Of a stretch of DNA of 64,000 nucleotides, positions 9,096-18,467 are shown piece after piece. How positions within the stretch are numbered: position 1 is the stretch's first letter; each line of letters starts with the position of its first letter. Source of the DNA: an uncultured Rhodopila sp. (GTDB lineage Bacteria > Pseudomonadota > Alphaproteobacteria > Acetobacterales > Acetobacteraceae); NCBI RefSeq assembly GCF_903915725.1, contig NZ_CAIWTY010000029.1, positions 62,001 through 126,000 of the forward strand, in the 5' to 3' direction. Position numbers and translations under genes: made by a program. A model generated the notes under the pieces. It was not told where the DNA came from, did no database searches, and saw nothing but the letters and a program-made list of their open reading frames with translations.

Positions 9096-11777
9096 ATGAC
9101 GCTGGAGGCGCAACAGGAGGCTCTCCGCAAACGCGCCGAAACGATTGCGGAGGCGGCCCGCAAGGCGCGCGGCTGGATCGGTGATGTGCGCGGCAATGCC
9201 CAATCCGTGGCGAATGAGGCTGACAGCCTGATCGCTGAAGCCCGCCGGGCCGAGAGCCTGGCCCGCAAGCTCGCCCGTTCGGCCGGACGCCGGATGTGCG
9301 TCGGCGTTTACGGCGCCAGTCAGCAGGGCAAGTCCTATTTGGTGTCGGTGCTGGCACGCCCGCCCGGCAAGAGCGAGCTGCTCACCCGTTTTGGTAATGA
9401 AACCCGCGACTTCGTGCGCGAGATCAATCCGCAGGGCGGCAAGGAATCCACCGGGCTGGTTACCCGGTTTAGCACCGTTCCATTGGGCGGCGACGCCGAT
9501 GCGGCGCATCCGGTCGAACTCCAGTTGCTGACCGAGACGGATTTCATCAAAATTCTGGCGAACAGCTTCCAGAGCGACTTCGATCAGAACAATGTCAAGA
9601 CGCCGCCGCCGCAGGGTGACGCGGTGCGCGACATGCTGGCCGCGGCGGACAAGCAGCGTGAGAAGCGTGCGGTCGCGCCGCATCTCGATGAAATCGTAAT
9701 CAGCGACCTGTCGGAGTATTTCCAGAAGAATTTCCGCAACCGCTGGCAAGACCTGCAGCCGTTGCGTTACTGGACGCAGTTGATCGATCTCGCGCCGTAC
9801 CTATCGATCGAAGCCCGGGCGCAGATTTTCTCGGTGCTGTGGGGCGGGGTGGAGGACTTCACCGCGCTGTACAGGCTGCTCGTCGGCGCGCTGGAGAAAC
9901 TCGGTCATCCGGCTGAGGTGGTGACAGAGATGCGGGCGCTGATCCCACGCGCCACCAGCATCATCGATGTTGCCACGCTGGAACAACAACTCGGCACCAA
10001 AGCAGACGAGCAGGATCGGCTTTCGGTGCGGTCATGCACCGGAAAAGGCCTTGGCCCGGCCATCGAGTTGCCGCGCGCTGTCCTGACCGCCCTGATCGCC
10101 GAACTGCGGATCACCATGGACGAACAGCCATGGCCGATGTTCGAACATACCGAACTGCTGGATTTTCCGGGCGCGCGCTCGCGGCTCAAGCTCACGTCGC
10201 TGCCGTCCGACCCGGACGAGCGGGCCAAGCAGGTGCGCCAATTACTGCTGCGCGGCAAGATTGCGTATCTGTTCCAGCGCTACTCGGAAGAACGCGAACT
10301 GACCGCGATGCTGCTGTGCATGGGCAACAAGCAGAACGAGGTCAAGGACCTGGGGACACTGGTCCGGCAGTGGATCGAACTGACCCACGGCGCCACACCG
10401 GCGGCGCGGCGGACCGTGCCGACCGCGCTGTTTTTGGTGTTAACGATGATGGATCTGGAGTTTTTGCCGAAGGCCGGTGAAACCGAGGATGCCATCGCCA
10501 CGAAATGGGATGTGCGGCTGCACGCCTCGCTCAGCGAGCCCTACCAGAATGACGGTTGGGTGATGGATTTCGCGGGCAGTCCGTTCAACACGACGCTCAT
10601 GTTGCGGAATCCCAATTTCCGCCAGGATCATCTGATCGAGTATGAGCTCGAGCCGGGAAGCGAGCAGCCGCGTCAGCCGCTGGTCGAGACCGGAGTATCG
10701 CGCCGCAATCTGGCCTACATAAAATCGCTTGAGACGTCCTTCATGGAATCCAAGGCGGTGGCGCGGCATGTGGCGGACCCGCGCGGCGCCTGGGATGCGA
10801 TCTTCTCGTTCAACGATGGCGGCGTCAGCTATATCGTCGACAAGCTCAACGTCGTTTCTAATCCGGAACTCAAACTCGGTCAGGTCGGGCAGCGGCTGCG
10901 CGAAGGCGCGGCTCCGTTGCACACCAATCTCAAGCGCTTTTATCTCGGCATGGACGATCAGGCCCGGCGCGAGAAGGAAGCGATGCTGCGGGATCTTCGC
11001 ACCGCTCTGCAACGCGCGTTCCGGCCGCGGCAGTTCCGCCCGTTTCCGCGCTTCCTGGAGCGTCTGATGGTGGCCGAGCGCGACCTGCGGGAGATCGTGC
11101 TGAACGTCGCCTCGATGCGGATCGAGGAAGCCGTCGCGGTGGCGGCGGACGATGAGGACGAAGACGACATTTTCGGCAGTGGTAGCAAACCGGCCGCCGC
11201 GCGGGCACCGCGCTCCGACCGCGCGGCACTGTTCGGCCAGCAGGTGCTGCGTCACTGGATCGGCCAACTGCGCCGCCTGCCGCAGGATGAGGCCATGCTG
11301 CGGCATTTCAACCTGCCGGCACGGGTCGTCTCGGACATTGCGGACCAGCTTATCGTCGGTGCGGAGCGGGTAAAGCTGGCGGAGCAGATTGCCGAAGCCG
11401 TGCGCGCTGCGACGGACCTCGCGGCGATCCGGTGGGATGACGTGGCGGATCGCATCGTCACCATCGCGCTGTATCGGTTCAACACCTTCGTGGCGGAGCT
11501 TGGTTACAGCGACGTACCGGTTACAGGCCGTCCCGGCTTCCCGGAGGGAGAAGCCACACCGGAGCGCCGGATCTTTGAATTGCAGCCCGAACCGGGCGAC
11601 GCGTTGCCGAAGCTGGGCGACGCGCCGGAGACTTACGAGCTTCGGCGTTTCGTTGATTGGGGAATCGGTTTCCTCGGGATGGGCGTTGCCAATCTTAGCT
11701 TCGGCGGCGGGCGTGAACTGTCCGACGAACAGAACGCGGCGCTGGGTGGTATCCTGCGCGAGTTGTCGGCTGAGTGA
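9096..11777 (+). CDS. srfC: SrfC-family GTPase-like protein
   Basis: The 893-residue product begins with a coiled-coil-like segment (residues 1-60) followed by a P-loop, GASQQGKS at 73-80. A G3-like DFPG stands at 356-359 after a hydrophobic strand (HTELLDFPG). This arrangement and the length match the SrfC putative virulence factor family, whose P-loop domain resembles dynamin-type or septin-like GTPases. An Asp/Glu-rich stretch near residue 685 separates N- and C-terminal parts. The last base of its TGA is the first base of the next ATG (TGATG), so translation is coupled. It probably acts with SrfB at the inner membrane. Nucleotide specificity is inferred. Confidence 0.82.
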   Translation: MTLEAQQEALRKRAETIAEAARKARGWIGDVRGNAQSVANEADSLIAEARRAESLARKLARSAGRRMCVGVYGASQQGKSYLVSVLARPPGKSELLTRFGNETRDFVREINPQGGKESTGLVTRFSTVPLGGDADAAHPVELQLLTETDFIKILANSFQSDFDQNNVKTPPPQGDAVRDMLAAADKQREKRAVAPHLDEIVISDLSEYFQKNFRNRWQDLQPLRYWTQLIDLAPYLSIEARAQIFSVLWGGVEDFTALYRLLVGALEKLGHPAEVVTEMRALIPRATSIIDVATLEQQLGTKADEQDRLSVRSCTGKGLGPAIELPRAVLTALIAELRITMDEQPWPMFEHTELLDFPGARSRLKLTSLPSDPDERAKQVRQLLLRGKIAYLFQRYSEERELTAMLLCMGNKQNEVKDLGTLVRQWIELTHGATPAARRTVPTALFLVLTMMDLEFLPKAGETEDAIATKWDVRLHASLSEPYQNDGWVMDFAGSPFNTTLMLRNPNFRQDHLIEYELEPGSEQPRQPLVETGVSRRNLAYIKSLETSFMESKAVARHVADPRGAWDAIFSFNDGGVSYIVDKLNVVSNPELKLGQVGQRLREGAAPLHTNLKRFYLGMDDQARREKEAMLRDLRTALQRAFRPRQFRPFPRFLERLMVAERDLREIVLNVASMRIEEAVAVAADDEDEDDIFGSGSKPAAARAPRSDRAALFGQQVLRHWIGQLRRLPQDEAMLRHFNLPARVVSDIADQLIVGAERVKLAEQIAEAVRAATDLAAIRWDDVADRIVTIALYRFNTFVAELGYSDVPVTGRPGFPEGEATPERRIFELQPEPGDALPKLGDAPETYELRRFVDWGIGFLGMGVANLSFGGGRELSDEQNAALGGILRELSAE

Positions 11778-12868
11778 TGCGAGCCGAACTGAACCAGCCG
11801 CCGGTGTTGCAGCCGGGCTTTGCCCTCGTCACGATCAGGGAGGCGCCCGAACTGGACCCGGGCAGCCTGACGTTCTCGGTCGAAAGCCCGTCGCGCGGGT
11901 TTCTGCAGGAACTGTCGGACACGCCCTGGGGCACCACCCATGCCTGGCTGACGCCGGCTTCGGCCATTGCCGGCGCCGACGGGCTGGAACTGACGATGGG
12001 TCCCGAGTGCACCTGGTTCCTGCAGCCGAACGTCACCTACGTGCTGCGCCTGCGTGATGCCGGGCGATCCGATCCGCTGAAGCTGCGGATGGCCTGGAAA
12101 GCCATCCGCATGCCGTCACAGCCACCCCGCGCTTTGCCGAAACTGTCGCCGGGGCAGACGGTGACGGAAGAAGCACCGCTACAACCGACGCGCGCCGACG
12201 CGGACATCACCGAAAGCACTGTCGTGCCGCGGCCGGCGATCCTTGAGCCGATCAAGACTGATATCGAACCCACTCCGGTTGCCGGGCGCGGAAATCGTCC
12301 GGCATTGATCGGTTTGGTTGCGCTGGTGCTGGTGTTGGCTGCCGGCGGCGCAGCGTGGTTCATGCTGCGCCCGAAGGATACGCCGCCGCCCGCGGCACCA
12401 ACGCCGGCGCCTCAGGCGGAAGGGCCGCTCGGCGCGGCGTCCGCGCGCGCCTTCGTGCAGACGACGACTGGTTCGCAGGAGACTTACGCGGAAGCGCAAC
12501 GCTACCTCAAGAACGGGTCGCCTGAAGCGCTCCAAGGCGCGCTTATCCTGCTGAACCGGGCCGCGGACGGCGGCAGCGGTCCGGCGCAGACCGCCATCGG
12601 CGAGATGTACGATCCGGACACGTTCGGGCCGCAGACCAGCGCGATGAAGGCGCCTGACACCGACAAGGCGCTGCTGTGGTACAGCCGCGCGGCGAAGTCA
12701 AACGATCCGGAAGGGCTGTATCGCCTCGGCAAGCTGCTCATGAGCGGCCGAGCGTCGGCGCCGGGGCTTGGCCCGGAGCAGGGGGTCGCGGATCTGCAAC
12801 GTGCTGCCGAGCTTGGCTCCAAGCCGGCGCAGGCGGAAATCGACAAGCTGCGCGCCAAGCCCAACTGA
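11777..12868 (+). CDS. Membrane-anchored Sel1-repeat protein of the srf operon
   Basis: The product is 363 residues from the ATG at 11777; a GTG one codon upstream is an alternative. An N-terminal cytoplasmic domain of about 100 residues looks beta-rich (TLTFSVESPSRGF, CTWFLQPNVTYVLRL). A Pro-rich linker and one membrane helix follow (GLVALVLVLAAGGAAWFML, about 175-195). The periplasmic C-terminal half has Sel1-type helical repeats (ALLWYSRAAKSNDPEGLYRLGKLL and neighbours), which usually bind proteins. It overlaps srfC by one base and precedes the vWA gene by 14 bp. A scaffold linking cytoplasmic SrfB/C to periplasmic parts is a reasonable inference. The family name is not known to me. Confidence 0.65.
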   Translation: MRAELNQPPVLQPGFALVTIREAPELDPGSLTFSVESPSRGFLQELSDTPWGTTHAWLTPASAIAGADGLELTMGPECTWFLQPNVTYVLRLRDAGRSDPLKLRMAWKAIRMPSQPPRALPKLSPGQTVTEEAPLQPTRADADITESTVVPRPAILEPIKTDIEPTPVAGRGNRPALIGLVALVLVLAAGGAAWFMLRPKDTPPPAAPTPAPQAEGPLGAASARAFVQTTTGSQETYAEAQRYLKNGSPEALQGALILLNRAADGGSGPAQTAIGEMYDPDTFGPQTSAMKAPDTDKALLWYSRAAKSNDPEGLYRLGKLLMSGRASAPGLGPEQGVADLQRAAELGSKPAQAEIDKLRAKPN

Positions 12869-12882
12869 GGAGGCAGTACACC

Positions 12883-14892
12883 ATGCCGGGCAGGATGGCT
12901 TTGTCATCGTCGCTTCTCGTGCTCCTATCGGTGCTGTCGTGCGGTGTTTCGGTTGCCCAACCGGTCGCGGCACCGAGTTGTCAGCCGGCGCCTCAGTTGC
13001 AGCCGGGCAAGACGCAGTTGCTGGAACGCGTGCTGGTGCGCCCTGGCGCCAGGCTGGCGACCAAGCCGGATGGTGCTGACGGCGTTCCGGTGCCCGCTTT
13101 CAGCGCGCTTTTCGTCTATGGCCGCAGTCCGGATGGGGCCGCGGTTCAGGTGGGGGTCAGCAGCGACTGCAAGCCGCAGGGCTGGATGCGCGCGGACTCG
13201 GTGGTGTCGTGGCGGCACACCATGGTCGCGGCGTTCACGCCGCGCAGCAACCGGGACCGCGTCCTGTTCTTCGGTTCGGCGGACGCCCCGAAAGCGTTGC
13301 TGCCGCTACCCGACACGACAGCCGAGGCGGCACGGCTACACGACGCCGCCACCAAGGCGCCAGGCACCGCCGGTGTTGTCGCGCAAGAGCCGCCGACCCC
13401 GGTGGACATCGACAAGCAGTTCTACCTGCTGCCGATACTGGACGCACAGAGCCTGCGGTTCGGCACGAGCCTGTCGCCGTCGAACCTGCCGGTGGACATC
13501 CTTCACGTCGCCTCATTGAGTGAAAAGTCGCCGGCGAGCGACAAGTCACCGGCAAGCCCGGCCGCCGCGACGGCCTCGGCGGAGCGCCACTCGTTTCGCA
13601 CCGCCGTCGTGTTCGTATTGGACGCGACCGAGTCGATGGACCCCTACCTCAATCGCTCGCGGGAGACGCTGGACAAGATCTTCGCCAAGGTGGAAGCCGA
13701 GAAGCTGCAGGATCGCGTGCGCTTCGGCCTGGTTGCGTTTCGCGACGATCCGAAGGCGGTGCCGCGGATCGAGTATGGCACGCGGGTGTATGCCGACCCC
13801 AACAGGATCAGCAGCAAGGCGGCGTTCGACCAAGCGGTCAAGGGAATGCGCGCGGCCACGGTTTCCAGCCGGGCGGTTGCCGAGGATGTCTATGCCGGCA
13901 TGGAGACCGCGATCGACAAAGTCGACTGGAGCGGCTTCGACGGGAAGTTCGTTGTCCTGGTCACCGATGCCAGCGCCCGCGAACCGGATAGCGGGATCGT
14001 TGCGACGAACATGGACGAGGGCGCCCTGGCGTTGCTGGCGCAGGAAAAGGGCATCGCCCTGATGGCGGTGCATCTGCTGACCAAAGAGGGCGGCGACAAA
14101 GACCATGAACGCGCCGAACGGCAATACAAGGTTTTGACGCGCTTTCCCGGGCGCGGCCCGTTGTACTATTCCGTACCGGCGGGCGACGTGAACGAGTTCG
14201 GCAAGGAGGCAGACAAGATTGCCGCTGCGCTGGTCCAGTTGATCGAAAGTGCGGAAGACAACGGCGGCGCGCGGCCCGACGCGCCTCCGCCACCCGCCCC
14301 GCCATCGCCGTCAGCGGCCAAAACCGATCCGGCCGCGGATATCGCCGCGGTCGGCTATGCGATGCGGCTGGCGTACCTGGGGAAGGTCGCGGGTTCGGCG
14401 GCTCCGGCCATGTTTGAATCCTGGGCGTTGGACAAGGACCTGGCGCACCACGACGTGCAAAGCCTCGACATCAGGGTGCTGATGTCGAAGGCGCAGCTTT
14501 CCGATCTCGCCGCGACGGTTTCGGCGCTGAATGACGCCATGCAGAAAGGGATCGCCGATCCGGACAGTTTTGAACGGCAGCTTCGCAGCGCGCTTCTGAC
14601 ACTGAGCCGTGATCCCAACAAGATTGGCAGCAACGCCAATCGCGAACTGACCGACGCAGCGTTGGGCGAATACGTCGCGGGTCTGCCGTTTCGCAGCAAG
14701 GTGATGGGATTAACCCAGGATGCCTGGCTGGGCATGTCGCCGAGCGAGCAGCAGGAACTGATCGATCATCTGGCGGTCGATCTGGAGCTGTATCAACACA
14801 TGCAGGATGATGTCGGCCACTGGGTCAGCCTGGCGCCGGGCGCGCGGCCGGAAGACGCCGTCTATCCGGTGCCGCTCAACGCATTTCCTTGA
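12883..14892 (+). CDS. Secreted von Willebrand factor A domain protein
   Basis: The 669-residue product starts at the ATG at 12883, which has GAGGAGG upstream. The signal peptide is MPGRMALSSSLLVLL..., cleaved near VAQ-P. Residues about 30-150 resemble an SH3-like fold (GWMRADSVVSW). The vWA domain follows, with metal-site motif DATES at 247-251 (DxTxS), then a Pro-rich linker and a helical C-terminal domain. The AVVFVLDATESMDPY pattern resembles the periplasmic vWA part of the T6SS kinase PpkA as I recall it, but no kinase domain is present. Its stop overlaps the TTG start of the ABC ATPase gene. It probably is a periplasmic ligand-binding or assembly component. Confidence 0.75.
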   Translation: MPGRMALSSSLLVLLSVLSCGVSVAQPVAAPSCQPAPQLQPGKTQLLERVLVRPGARLATKPDGADGVPVPAFSALFVYGRSPDGAAVQVGVSSDCKPQGWMRADSVVSWRHTMVAAFTPRSNRDRVLFFGSADAPKALLPLPDTTAEAARLHDAATKAPGTAGVVAQEPPTPVDIDKQFYLLPILDAQSLRFGTSLSPSNLPVDILHVASLSEKSPASDKSPASPAAATASAERHSFRTAVVFVLDATESMDPYLNRSRETLDKIFAKVEAEKLQDRVRFGLVAFRDDPKAVPRIEYGTRVYADPNRISSKAAFDQAVKGMRAATVSSRAVAEDVYAGMETAIDKVDWSGFDGKFVVLVTDASAREPDSGIVATNMDEGALALLAQEKGIALMAVHLLTKEGGDKDHERAERQYKVLTRFPGRGPLYYSVPAGDVNEFGKEADKIAAALVQLIESAEDNGGARPDAPPPPAPPSPSAAKTDPAADIAAVGYAMRLAYLGKVAGSAAPAMFESWALDKDLAHHDVQSLDIRVLMSKAQLSDLAATVSALNDAMQKGIADPDSFERQLRSALLTLSRDPNKIGSNANRELTDAALGEYVAGLPFRSKVMGLTQDAWLGMSPSEQQELIDHLAVDLELYQHMQDDVGHWVSLAPGARPEDAVYPVPLNAFP

Positions 14893-15605
14893 CCCATGGC
14901 GAGCCGCTTTTTGAGCTGGAGGATGTACAGCGGCACCACAGCGCGGCGGATGGCGGGTTCACCTTGCACATTCCCCATCTGACGATCGCCGCCGGGGAGC
15001 GTGTGGTGGTGCTGGGTCCGAGCGGCTCCGGCAAGAGCACGCTGCTCGACCTGCTGGCGTTTCTCGCAGCGCCCGCTGTGGGGGGGCGCTTCACCTGCTG
15101 CTTCGGGGAGGTCCGGCACGATATTGCCGCGGCGTGGCGCGGACCACGCGGCCGGCTGGACGCTTTGCGGGCGCGGCATATCGGCTACATCCTGCAGACC
15201 GGCGGTTTGCTCCCCTACCTGAGCGTGCGGGAAAACATCCTCCTGTCGCGACGCCTGCTGCACCTCGACCTGCCGGGGCCGCTGCCGGCGCTAACGGAGA
15301 CATTGGGGATATCGGCGCTGCTGGGCCGCCGCCCGGCGCAGCTTTCGGCGGGTCAGCGGCAGCGGGTCGCGGTGGCCCGGGCACTGGCGCATACACCGGC
15401 GCTTGTGCTGGCCGACGAACCGACGGCGGCGCTGGATGCCGGGCTGGCGCTCGCGGTTGCGGATACGATGGTCGAGGCGTCCAGGGAGCTGGGTGCGGCG
15501 CTGGTGGTGGTGACGCATGATCAGGCGATTGCCGATCGGCTTGGCGGCCGGATCGTCCGGTGCCGGCCGGATCACCGCATTGCCAGTTCGACGCTGGAGG
15601 CCTGA
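14889..15605 (+). CDS. LolD/TagT-type ABC transporter ATPase
   Basis: The 238-residue ATPase has Walker A GPSGSGKST at 43-51, signature LSAGQ at 152-156 and Walker B LVLADEP directly after. Its size and pairing with a single FtsX-type permease fit the LolD/MacB/TagT group. These work as mechanotransmission or lipoprotein-handling ABC systems rather than classic importers. The start is a TTG whose last two bases overlap the preceding TGA (TTGA). A nearby ATG at 14896 is in a different frame. There is no clear ribosome site, so translation is probably coupled to the vWA gene. Confidence 0.8.
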   Translation: MTHGEPLFELEDVQRHHSAADGGFTLHIPHLTIAAGERVVVLGPSGSGKSTLLDLLAFLAAPAVGGRFTCCFGEVRHDIAAAWRGPRGRLDALRARHIGYILQTGGLLPYLSVRENILLSRRLLHLDLPGPLPALTETLGISALLGRRPAQLSAGQRQRVAVARALAHTPALVLADEPTAALDAGLALAVADTMVEASRELGAALVVVTHDQAIADRLGGRIVRCRPDHRIASSTLEA

Positions 15606-15607
15606 CG

Positions 15608-16819
15608 GTGCAGGTTTTCCGCCTCGCCGCCGCCGATCTGCGCCGCGACTGGGCGCTGTCGTTGTGCCAGGCGTTTTCCCTGGCCGCCGTGCTGACCCCG
15701 CTGCTGGTGCTGGCCGGGCTGCATCAAGGCGTGCTCGGCCAACTGACGGAGGCGTTGCGGACCAACCCGGCGATGCGGGAGATCGCGCCGCGGGTTACCG
15801 GCACCAACCGTTTCACCGAGGCGTGGATCGGCGAAACGCGGGAGCGTCCGGACGTGTCGTTCATCGTGGGAGACGCCCGCTTCACCGCTGCCACGGTGGC
15901 CGCCCGGCGCGCGGACCATGCCGATGAGGCAGGCGTGATCGCGACGCTGGTGCCGACGGCCGCGGCGGACCCTTTGCGTTCTTCGGAGGCGTGGGCGGAT
16001 GGCGCGGATACGGTCGTGCTGTCCGCGCAGGCGGCGCAACAGATCGGCAGCACGCCGGGCGACCGGTTGTCGCTGCGGGTGCCCCGGCAGCGGGACGGGG
16101 TGGATGAGGGACAGGATCTGGCGGTTACGGTTGCCTCGATTCTGCCGTCCGGTCGGATGGAGAACCGGCGGACGATCCTGGCGTCGGAGAAACTCATTTT
16201 TTGGGTGCAGCGTTATCGCGACGGCTACGCGGTTCCCGAACTGGGCTGGCAAGGGTCGCCGCCGCCGTCCGATGCGGTGTATTTCGAGCGGTTCCGGATG
16301 TATGCGCGGCAGATCGACGATGTCGGTGGGCTGGTTGACTGGCTGAAGGGGCAGGGAATCGAGCCGGTGAGCCGTATCGAGGATATCGCGCCGGTGCAGG
16401 CGCTCGATCGCGGGCTGTCGGTCGTGCTGCTGATCGTGGCGGCCTTCACGGCGTCGGGCTTTGTGGTTGCGGTTGCAGCGACCCAATGGAGCGCGGTGCA
16501 GCGCAAGCGGCGTGAACTGGCGCTGCTGGCGTTGATCGGATATCGGAATGGATTTCTGATCGGCATGGCGCTTGTGCAGGCGCTGATGCTGGGCATCGCG
16601 GGGATCGTGGTGTCGCTACTGCTGTTTGGCGGTGCGGCGAACAGCATCGACCGCGTTTTCGCGCATTACCAGCGGTTGACCGGTCCGGCCTGCGCGCTTG
16701 GCATCACCGACATAGGCATCGCTACGGCGGTCACGCTGGTGCTGATGCTTGTCGCGTCCGCTGCCGCCGCCTGGCAAATCGGCCGCATCGAGCCGGCCGA
16801 GATGCTGCGGGACGAATGA
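15608..16819 (+). CDS. FtsX/LolE/TagS-type ABC permease
   Basis: The 403-residue product has one N-terminal membrane helix (about 12-35), a large periplasmic domain (about 36-265), and three C-terminal helices (VVLLIVAAFTASGFVVAV, MLGIAGIVVSLLL, VTLVLMLVASAAAAW). A cytoplasmic RKRRELALLALIGY coupling segment is present. This is the MacB/LolC/LolE/TagS layout. The start is the GTG at 15608 with GGAGG eight bases upstream; a longer ORF overlaps the ATPase and is unlikely. It forms the transporter with the preceding ATPase. Confidence 0.78.
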   Translation: MQVFRLAAADLRRDWALSLCQAFSLAAVLTPLLVLAGLHQGVLGQLTEALRTNPAMREIAPRVTGTNRFTEAWIGETRERPDVSFIVGDARFTAATVAARRADHADEAGVIATLVPTAAADPLRSSEAWADGADTVVLSAQAAQQIGSTPGDRLSLRVPRQRDGVDEGQDLAVTVASILPSGRMENRRTILASEKLIFWVQRYRDGYAVPELGWQGSPPPSDAVYFERFRMYARQIDDVGGLVDWLKGQGIEPVSRIEDIAPVQALDRGLSVVLLIVAAFTASGFVVAVAATQWSAVQRKRRELALLALIGYRNGFLIGMALVQALMLGIAGIVVSLLLFGGAANSIDRVFAHYQRLTGPACALGITDIGIATAVTLVLMLVASAAAAWQIGRIEPAEMLRDE

Positions 16820-16862
16820 AGGCTCCGCCGCAAGGAGGGGTTGCGAAACGGGGAACGTGGTT

Positions 16863-18467
16863 ATGCTCAACAAACTCGTTGCGATTATAGTGCTAGTGGG
16901 GCTGAGCCGGACCGCCGTCGCCGCTGACACGGCCTGGCCCGCGGTGCTCACCAATCCCGATCCATTGGCCGGCGACGAAATCCTGCCGATGCCGTGCGGC
17001 GGCCAGATGGTGTTCCGGCCGGTCTTCGTGTCCTCGACCGGAGCATTGTCGGATCAGCGAATTTCGATGGGTGGCGTGGACAAGGAGTTCGGCTACAAGG
17101 AAAACCAGCATGCCGAATACATCGCCGGAGGCTTTACTGCGGCGGATCATCCGGCGGAGCGGCTGTACTACCTCGGCAAGTATGATGTCACCCGATTGCA
17201 GTTCGCCGCGTTCGACACGCCGTGTCCAAAGCCCGATGAGGACAGCCGGTTGCCGCGCACCGGGATCACCTGGACGCAGGCCGCGGACTTCGCCGACACC
17301 TACACCGCCTGGCTGATTGCGCACGCGAAAGAATTAGCCGCGCAGGGCAAGAGGACGCTGCCGATCGAGGCGGGCCAACCGGGTTTTCTGCGGCTGCCGA
17401 CGGAGGAGGAGTGGGAATATGCGGCGCGGGGAGGGGCGAGCGTCTCGGCGGCGGATTTCGCAGCCCCGTTGTTTCCGATGACACAGCCGCTGGCCAAATA
17501 TGTCTGGTACAGCGGCACCGAGTCATCGAACGGGCATCTGCAGCCGATCGGCCTGTTGCTGCCGAATCCGTTGGGATTGTTCGACATGCTGGGCAACGCG
17601 AGGCAGTTCGCCTTTACTTTGTTCCGGCTCAATCACCTGTCACGGCTGCATGGCGATGCCGGCGGCTATGCGGTGCGTGGCGGCGACTACAGCACGCCGC
17701 CTGATCAGATCCGTTCCGCGGCGCGGGATGAATTCGTTCCGTACGATCAACGCGGTCCGCGGCGGCAGGATACGGTGGGATTCCGTTTGGCGTTGGTTGC
17801 TCCGGTGCTGCCGAATATCGCGCGGCTGCGGCAGATCAAGACCGAATGGCAGACCCTGCCGGACAGTTCCGGCGGCACGCTGGCTGAACCGGTGCAGGAC
17901 GATCCGGTGAAAGAGGCTGCCGCGATCGCCAACGCCGTCGACGACCCGCAGCTCAAGCACCGGCTGGAGAGCCTGGAGCTGATCATCGCCGCCAACATCA
18001 AGACGCGCAACGAGCAGCTTGACCGGGCGGCGCGCGCCGGCCTCGACCTGGCGACCTGGCTCGGGGTCAAGATGCAACTCGACGCGGTGCGCGTGCTGGC
18101 GGCTGAGCAGGTGGCGCTGATCGGCGGGCCCGCAAGCCGGCCGGCGAACCAGCAGCGGGTCGATCGTTTCAAGAAGGAACTGGACAACATCATCGCCACG
18201 TATCGAGATTCGTTGCGCACGTTGTTCACGGAGTACCCGAGCGCCGTGCGTGACGCACAATCGGCGGCATTGCGCGGCACTCTGACCGAGCAGGGCAAGA
18301 CGGCTCAGGCGGCGATGACGGAGCAGGTCTCGGCGGACGTTGCCACGATGCAGCGGGACGGCGACCTGCATGGCGATGCTGTCGAGAAGCGGCTGCGGGC
18401 AGCGGCCTGCGCGACCGAGGACGGGCGGCTTGGCTGGCCGGATGCGTGCAAGCTGTCGCGGCCGTGA
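16863..18467 (+). CDS. Secreted formylglycine-generating-enzyme-fold (SUMF1/TagR-like) protein
   Basis: The 534-residue product begins at the ATG at 16863 with a signal peptide ending RTAVAA-D. Residues about 35-320 have SUMF1/FGE-fold landmarks: LGKYDVTRLQFAAF, LPTEEEWEYAARGG, MLGNARQFAF, AVRGGDYSTPPDQIRSA, DTVGFRLAL. The catalytic Cys pair of true formylglycine enzymes is not apparent, as in the periplasmic TagR group. Residues about 340-520 form a helical extension. It closes the operon begun by srfB, 43 bp after the permease. I infer a ligand or partner-binding periplasmic role, not an enzyme. Confidence 0.72.
   Translation: MLNKLVAIIVLVGLSRTAVAADTAWPAVLTNPDPLAGDEILPMPCGGQMVFRPVFVSSTGALSDQRISMGGVDKEFGYKENQHAEYIAGGFTAADHPAERLYYLGKYDVTRLQFAAFDTPCPKPDEDSRLPRTGITWTQAADFADTYTAWLIAHAKELAAQGKRTLPIEAGQPGFLRLPTEEEWEYAARGGASVSAADFAAPLFPMTQPLAKYVWYSGTESSNGHLQPIGLLLPNPLGLFDMLGNARQFAFTLFRLNHLSRLHGDAGGYAVRGGDYSTPPDQIRSAARDEFVPYDQRGPRRQDTVGFRLALVAPVLPNIARLRQIKTEWQTLPDSSGGTLAEPVQDDPVKEAAAIANAVDDPQLKHRLESLELIIAANIKTRNEQLDRAARAGLDLATWLGVKMQLDAVRVLAAEQVALIGGPASRPANQQRVDRFKKELDNIIATYRDSLRTLFTEYPSAVRDAQSAALRGTLTEQGKTAQAAMTEQVSADVATMQRDGDLHGDAVEKRLRAAACATEDGRLGWPDACKLSRP

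Noticed and set aside
8169-9749. 526-codon minus-strand frame opposite srfB/srfC
   Set aside because: Shadow of two well-supported genes; no motif of its own.
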